DNA of 12,163 nucleotides, taken from contig JAFPUX010000530.1 in NCBI GenBank assembly GCA_017413145.1, positions 1 to 12,163 on the forward strand, in the 5' to 3' direction. This stretch comes from Kiritimatiellia bacterium (GTDB lineage Bacteria; Verrucomicrobiota; Kiritimatiellia; RFP12; UBA3636). A model generated the notes under the pieces. That model did not search any database. It was not told where the DNA came from and saw only the letters and a list, made by a program, of their open reading frames with translations. Below are positions 8,801 to 12,163 of this stretch, piece by piece. The position numbers and the translations under genes were made by a program. How positions within the stretch are numbered: the first letter of the stretch is position 1; every line of letters begins with the position of its first letter.

Positions 8801-11800
8801 ACGCCCGCGTCGGGGACGTGGGCGGACTACGTCGGCGTCTGGCACCTCAACGACACGAACGCCGCGAGCGCGTACGGCTCCTACCCGAACTCCACCGCGA
8901 CCGCCGGCATCGACGGCGAGAAGGCGCAGGCGTCGATCGCGGACGAGGCGGGCGTCTTCGGCAAGTCCGTCAAGATCTGCGACGCGGCCAGGCAGGGGGA
9001 GGGCTTCCGGCTCGGCGGCGTGTTCGTCCCCGATTCCGGCGCGAACTCGCCGCTCGACCTCGGCGACACGTTCGTCCTCTCCGGATGGTTCCGGCACAAG
9101 AACCAGGACTACTACTGGGACAAGCTGTTCGCCAAGCGCGGGAAGGCCAACAACGACGCCAACGTTCCGCCGACCGGCGCCTTCACGGTCGAAACCGGCA
9201 GCGAAGGATCGAGCGACAAGCTCAGCGTCTTCGGCGGCGGAGGAACCTACAAGTCCGTCGGCCTGAACTCGACCCTGCGCAACACGTGGAGCCACCTGAC
9301 GTTCGTCTACGACGGATCGACCGTGTCCGTCTACCAGGACGGCGCCCCGTGCGGCTCCGGCACGGTCAACCCCGTCACGGACAACGACGGGCGCCTCTGC
9401 TTCGGCAACATGACGGGCGGCTACGGCGACGGCACGGGCGACTGCGCCTGGTGCGGATGGATCGACGAGGTCCGACTCGCGGACGGCACCCCGTCCGCCG
9501 CGCGGATCGCCGCGGAATACGCCGCGATGGCCGATCCCGCCGCGCTGTCGTACAGCCGTGCGACGACAATCGACGCCGCGACGCCGGAGCTCTCCGTCCC
9601 GACCGTCGCGCGCAACGCCGACGGCTCGTTCGCCGTCTCGGTCGCCGTCTCCGGGAACGTCCCGGCGTCCGTCGCCTGTTTGGTCGGCGGCTCCTCCGTC
9701 CCGATGTCGACCGTCGACGCCGAGCTCCCGATGACCTACTCGGCCGACCTAACCGGCCTCGCCGACGGCACGTACGTCGCGACGGTGCGCGCAATCTCCA
9801 CGACCGGGAACGAGGCCTTCTCCGACTGCCCGGCCGCGTTCCACGCCGGCGCGCTCGCCGTGGAGGTCCTCTCCGACGCCGACGAAGGCTCCCTCATGCC
9901 CGGCGTCTTCCGCGTCTCGCGCGCGGACGCCGACCCGACGGGCCTTCCGGCGCTGACGTTCGACGTCGCGTTCTCCGGCGACGGCCTCGCCGCCGTCGTC
10001 GCGCCCGGGATCGCGACCGCCGCGATCCCCGCCGGCGCGGCGTACGTCGACATCGCCGTCGCGCCCGTCCACGCGCCGGCCGTCGACACGGACACGACCG
10101 TCGCGCTCGCCGTCTCGGGCGCGTACGTCGGCCGGCCGTCGGGCGCGACGATGACCGTCGTCAACGCGGCCTACGACCCCGCCGTCCGCTACGTCTCCAC
10201 GATCGGCAGCGACGAGAACCACGGCGGGACGCCCGAGTGGCCGAAGAAGACCATCGGCGCCGCCGTCTCCTCGCTCGAGAACGTCGCGCGGACGGAGACC
10301 TGCACCGTCCACGTCGCGCCGGGGCTGTATCCGAACGCTTCGCCGGTCGTCGTCACGAACGCGATCCGAGTCCTCGGCGACGACCCCGACCCGTCGCGCA
10401 CCGTCGTTTCCAACATCGGCGAGGTCGGCTTCTACGGCAGCCACAACCAACGCCTCTTCACGATCAACCACGCCGACGCATTCGTTGCCAATCTGACCAT
10501 GCAGGCAGGCATCGCGTATTACGACGTCAGCGGAGGAAACTTCTACGTCGGGGAGAAAGGAGGGACCGTCTCCAACTGCGTGGTGGAGGCAGGGGTGTCC
10601 CACAGCAACGGAATCGGGGGAGGCGGGCAGATGAAAGGCGGTCTCGTCACGCACACGGTCTTCCGGAAAAACCGGGGCAATTCGAGTTCGGCCAACGGTT
10701 TCGCGACACGGACGGGGGTCTTGGAGATGAACCGAACCTCCCGCGCGGAAAACTGCCTCTTCGAAGACAACCCGCAAACGGCGGCCGTCTTCTTGATCAA
10801 ACTCAACGACCAGTCCGTCATGCGCAACTGCACGATCGCCGATTCGAGCCTTTCGGCGACCAACGAATACTGTCGGGCCTGGTCCGCCCTCAGCATCGCC
10901 TCCGGCGCGACGGCGCAGAACGTCGTGATCGCCGGCGTGACGAACACCGTCGACGGTCTGCCGTGCCCGCCGACGGGGACGGTCGCGAACTTCCTGGACG
11001 GCGCGTTCGACGGCGACGCATCCGCCCTGCCCGCGGGGACGGTCCCGGGCACCGTCGACGACTTCTTCCCGCGCCACGCGGACGCCGCCGCCCCCCTCGA
11101 GGCGCGGTACCGCCCGGCGCCCGGCAGCCCGCTCCGCGACGCGGGCGCGGACTACGCGCCGATGGCGGCCTTCGACCTCTCCGGGCGGCAGCCGCGCCTC
11201 GTCGGCGCCGCCGTCGACATCGGCTGCTACGAGGACACGTACCTCGCCATCGAGGCGACGGGCGAGCCGACGGTCGGCCTCGATTCGTTCGCGACGGATT
11301 TCACCGTCGGGTCGGACGTCCCCGCGGCCGTCTCGATCGTCTGGAGCGCGGACGCGTCGTTCGCGGCCGCCGCGACGAACACGGTCGCGGAGGGCGTCAC
11401 GAACGGCGTGCACGAGGCGTCGATCGGCGGCCTCGAGCCGGACACCCTTTACTGGTGGAAGCTCGTGGCGGACAACGGCATCATCCGGGTCGAAACCGCG
11501 CCGGCGTCGTTCCGGACGCTCGGCGCGCCGACGTTCGACGAGGTGTCCGAGACCGTCTCCGGACCGACTGCCGTGTTTTCGGTCGGGCTCGCGTCCCTTG
11601 CGCGGGACGAGCTCGGCAACGGGCTCCGGACCTACGTCACCGCGTACTACACGACGAACGGGACGGACTACGTCGAGCTGTCGCTCGGCTCCGCGACCCG
11701 GGCGCGGATGCTTGCCGGTTCCGCGACGCTTCCCAACGGCGACTGCACCTGGTACGCCCGCGCCTACGCCGACTACGGCGGACATACGATCGAGGCGCGG

Positions 11801-12163
11801 ACCGGGTTCCGGACGTTCCGCGTCTTCCACAACGCGACGCCCCCGGCCGGCTTCCACCGCCTCGACGCGACGATCTCGTACCAGGGCGAGGCCGCCGAGG
11901 ACATCCCCCTGCTGCTGCGACTTTCCGAGTCGATCGAGGGCTTCCGCTACGCGGACGTCGCCAACAACGGCAAGGACTTCCTCTTCTCCGACCGGGACGG
12001 CAACCTCCTGCCCTTCGAAATCGACACCTGGAACCCCGCCGGCGAATCGCTCGTCTGGGTCCGCGTGCCCGTCTTCACGAACGGCGCCGTGGTCCACCTG
12101 GACTACGGCGCCTCGGAGGCCGACGGCACCGCGGACGCCGCGGACGTGTGGCGCCGCTACGTC
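5849..12163 (+). CDS. Giant exported DUF2341-LamG repeat / beta-helix protein (protein 2, 3' truncated)
   Basis: Open from ATG5849 to the window edge: 2105 codons without a stop, so the C-terminus is missing. A signal peptide (Lys2-His3, hydrophobic 5-20, likely cleavage near residues 25-27) and a GGAGA five bases upstream support this start. Domains, approximate residues: DUF2341 33-123 (HEIDTW, YYGG); LamG 135-347 (GAMDELRVFDG); Ig-like 360-457; DUF2341 465-551 (PFEIDTW, VRYG); LamG 570-775 (LLDEMRLRAG); Ig-like 785-884; DUF2341 892-985; LamG 996-1236 (GWIDEVRLADG); Ig-like 1237-1334; Calx-beta-like 1335-1441 (IPAGAAYVDIAV); beta-helix 1447-1796 ending VDIGCYE; Fn3-like 1799-1895; Ig-like 1895-1993; DUF2341 1995-2105, cut off. 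The first 1236 residues are essentially three DUF2341-LamG-Ig units. The last 350 residues almost copy protein 1, and the module order predicts a continuation into LamG, Ig, Calx-beta and a terminal beta-helix. Function unknown; binding of glycans or surfaces is inference from LamG and helix folds. Confidence 0.92.
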   Translation, partial: MKHPLLPLFATTLLATALAAPPARGEALDASPFAWRVPIAVSGYAGASPLTNFPVLVTLAAGSPSGFDYADCAEDGSDLRFADADGAILPHEIDTWDPSGESFVWVGLPVLTNGAAFSLYYGGAVSQPAPPATNVWTRYAAVFHGGATIADATGNAADVRPNGVLGVASGGRAGGAMDKGANVGLQFSNPVASGALASAARVSVSGWFRRSNSGSTAIVAANKNAWGETGFLGIVEGGTYFSVAVDGTHQGATGKGALAKGEWGHLAFAYDTTNVASYFDGEPIFAKPNGKPLADKGDAYWAFGSYNNQNKDCFQGAMDELRVFDGIASADWIRAEHDSVADPAAFAVRGAVAPVDGEAPRFGALAASDEGGTATFSVSLAAPGFGGAVPTAVSVFYGTNGVDWTELSLGSTNAAATRTGSASGLTGNVRYLWYAVASATQDGATKTATSPWRSFVSKAVDPAGNHMSFTATVDWDGAPAENVPVLLRLSEAAVRGFYYGDVTSSGFEIVDAAGRLLPFEIDTWDETGESLVWVLLPDYRDGATFTVRYGAPFANAPAPPEEVWADYKGVWHMESASPADASGSGNDGTAAGAAASAPGLIGSALSLQAKTDYVKCGTNLVNSELAAGFTVAGWANFADLSGYHALFGKNLFISVRSSGDSEIQVTTPGKLDHNLSGLSLPAAGTWGHFALTFSKNASNGCRLYVNGALAAQKDAGDIANLTDPTEMWLGRNQWGYDQNFKGLLDEMRLRAGIRSANEIAAEYHAMADAAALVCGAAEPSDADLPVIGDASAAGGAGSAAFSVVLDRPGFGGAAPTSVSVFYGTNGVDWTELVLGSTNEAATLTGTATGLRGNTVYLWYAAATATQDGVGKSADTSRTPRTVLTGALPAPEAYRTFTATVEYDGAAATNVPVLLRLSENAIEGFDYDDVTASGFEIVDADGRLLPFEIDTWDTNGESLLWVRLPVWEDGATIVVRYGAEFANSPTPASGTWADYVGVWHLNDTNAASAYGSYPNSTATAGIDGEKAQASIADEAGVFGKSVKICDAARQGEGFRLGGVFVPDSGANSPLDLGDTFVLSGWFRHKNQDYYWDKLFAKRGKANNDANVPPTGAFTVETGSEGSSDKLSVFGGGGTYKSVGLNSTLRNTWSHLTFVYDGSTVSVYQDGAPCGSGTVNPVTDNDGRLCFGNMTGGYGDGTGDCAWCGWIDEVRLADGTPSAARIAAEYAAMADPAALSYSRATTIDAATPELSVPTVARNADGSFAVSVAVSGNVPASVACLVGGSSVPMSTVDAELPMTYSADLTGLADGTYVATVRAISTTGNEAFSDCPAAFHAGALAVEVLSDADEGSLMPGVFRVSRADADPTGLPALTFDVAFSGDGLAAVVAPGIATAAIPAGAAYVDIAVAPVHAPAVDTDTTVALAVSGAYVGRPSGATMTVVNAAYDPAVRYVSTIGSDENHGGTPEWPKKTIGAAVSSLENVARTETCTVHVAPGLYPNASPVVVTNAIRVLGDDPDPSRTVVSNIGEVGFYGSHNQRLFTINHADAFVANLTMQAGIAYYDVSGGNFYVGEKGGTVSNCVVEAGVSHSNGIGGGGQMKGGLVTHTVFRKNRGNSSSANGFATRTGVLEMNRTSRAENCLFEDNPQTAAVFLIKLNDQSVMRNCTIADSSLSATNEYCRAWSALSIASGATAQNVVIAGVTNTVDGLPCPPTGTVANFLDGAFDGDASALPAGTVPGTVDDFFPRHADAAAPLEARYRPAPGSPLRDAGADYAPMAAFDLSGRQPRLVGAAVDIGCYEDTYLAIEATGEPTVGLDSFATDFTVGSDVPAAVSIVWSADASFAAAATNTVAEGVTNGVHEASIGGLEPDTLYWWKLVADNGIIRVETAPASFRTLGAPTFDEVSETVSGPTAVFSVGLASLARDELGNGLRTYVTAYYTTNGTDYVELSLGSATRARMLAGSATLPNGDCTWYARAYADYGGHTIEARTGFRTFRVFHNATPPAGFHRLDATISYQGEAAEDIPLLLRLSESIEGFRYADVANNGKDFLFSDRDGNLLPFEIDTWNPAGESLVWVRVPVFTNGAVVHLDYGASEADGTADAADVWRRYV
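7001..7513 (+). repeat. Tandem module repeat within protein 2, unit 1 (Ig-like plus DUF2341)
   Basis: The Ig-like part (from 7001) matches 8276 onward at an offset of 1275 bases. It includes a run coding SVFYGTNGVDWTEL and LYVLWYA-type strands. The DUF2341 part (7253-7513) matches 8534-8794 at an offset of 1281, coding FTATV, NVPVLLRLSE, SGFEIVDA and LLPFEIDTWD. The two-codon change in offset falls in the linker. Divergence is clearly greater than between the two long direct repeats, so this duplication is older. Confidence 0.85.
8276..8794 (+). repeat. Tandem module repeat within protein 2, unit 2 (Ig-like plus DUF2341)
   Basis: Second copy of the 7001-7513 segment. Together with the LamG domains between them, these form a period of about 425-427 codons. 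A more diverged DUF2341-LamG pair at 5945-6890 looks like the first member of the same series, giving three units in the N-terminal 1236 residues. Confidence 0.85.
10187..11236 (+). repeat. Beta-helix plus anchor-Q domain, copy 3 (protein 2)
   Basis: Residues 1447-1796 of protein 2. The cap reads RYVSTIGSDENHG, PKKTIGAAV, CTVHVAPGLY and RVLGDDPDPS. The coils (SNCVVEAG, GGLVTHTVFR, SRAENCLF, SVMRNCTIADSSLS) resemble copy 2 much more than copy 1. From about 11108 onward the tail matches copy 1 instead. The middle part (about 10440-10760) has visibly more A and T and longer purine runs than its surroundings. Confidence 0.8.
11108..12163 (+). repeat. Long direct repeat, copy B (anchor-Q tail, Fn3, Ig, DUF2341)
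   Basis: Partner of 2327-3382, in the same reading frame and orientation. The identical 137-base core is at 12011-12147. Amino-acid differences in the best-conserved part are TVYY to TAYY, GGRT to GGHT, GLRT to GFRT, YANV to YADV, NNGR to NNGK, SDGD to SDRD and GNPL to GNLL. The copy runs off the right edge, so its true end is unknown. Confidence 0.95.

Noticed and set aside
6353..9295. Antisense open frame of 980 codons opposite protein 2
   Set aside because: Same low-complexity Arg/Gly/Val composition. The repeated segments in it merely mirror the tandem modules of protein 2.
9749..12097. Antisense open frame of 782 codons, similar to part of the 692-6280 antisense frame
   Set aside because: The similarity between the two antisense frames comes from the 1-kb direct repeat in the true genes, not from selection on the reverse strand.
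5849..12163. Protein 2 as a continuation of protein 1 broken by a nonsense mutation
   Set aside because: Protein 2 has its own signal peptide and ribosome binding site, and protein 1 ends properly after an anchor-Q motif.
1..12163. CRISPR arrays, tRNA or rRNA genes, insertion sequences
   Set aside because: Nearly all bases lie in the three coding regions. The repeats are long in-frame domain duplications without short spaced repeats, terminal inverted repeats or transposase genes.

Overview
The window holds the end of one gene and two very large genes for exported, multi-domain surface or extracellular proteins, all on the + strand. The DNA is very GC-rich, with codons strongly biased to C or G in the third position. 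Giant proteins built from LamG, DUF2341, Fn3-like, Calx-beta-like and right-handed beta-helix modules with a 'choice-of-anchor Q'-type closing motif are common in the PVC bacteria. My best guess is a Kiritimatiellota or related Verrucomicrobiota genome. No ribosomal or housekeeping gene is present to confirm this.

Layout: positions 2-103 encode the last 33 residues of a protein whose end resembles a FAD-dependent oxidoreductase. After 24 bases comes protein 1 (128-5812, 1894 aa). Its order is signal peptide, LamG, InlB-B-like repeat, beta-helix with anchor-Q motif, Fn3-like, Ig-like, DUF2341, LamG, Ig-like, Calx-beta-like, and a second beta-helix with anchor-Q motif, ending abruptly. After another 36 bases comes protein 2 (5849 to beyond 12163, at least 2105 aa). 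It has its own signal peptide, three consecutive DUF2341-LamG-Ig-like units, a Calx-beta-like domain, a beta-helix with anchor-Q motif, then Fn3-like, Ig-like and DUF2341 domains that almost copy protein 1 at DNA level. The window ends inside protein 2.

The two large genes are paralogues that share a cyclic module order (DUF2341, LamG, Ig, Calx-beta, beta-helix, Fn3, Ig, DUF2341...) and carry different N-terminal heads. A gapless repeat of about 1.06 kb (2327-3382 and 11108-12163, offset 8781) is about 96-97% identical in its last two thirds and includes 137 consecutive identical bases. This points to recent duplication or gene conversion. The beta-helix of protein 2 is a mosaic: its core resembles the second helix of protein 1, while its tail and everything after it match what follows the first helix of protein 1.

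The biological role is not known. LamG and beta-helix folds suggest binding of carbohydrate or surfaces, or a structural fibre, but no catalytic site is recognisable. I see no RNA genes, CRISPR arrays, insertion sequences or clear terminators. Noncoding DNA is limited to two gaps of 24 and 36 bases.
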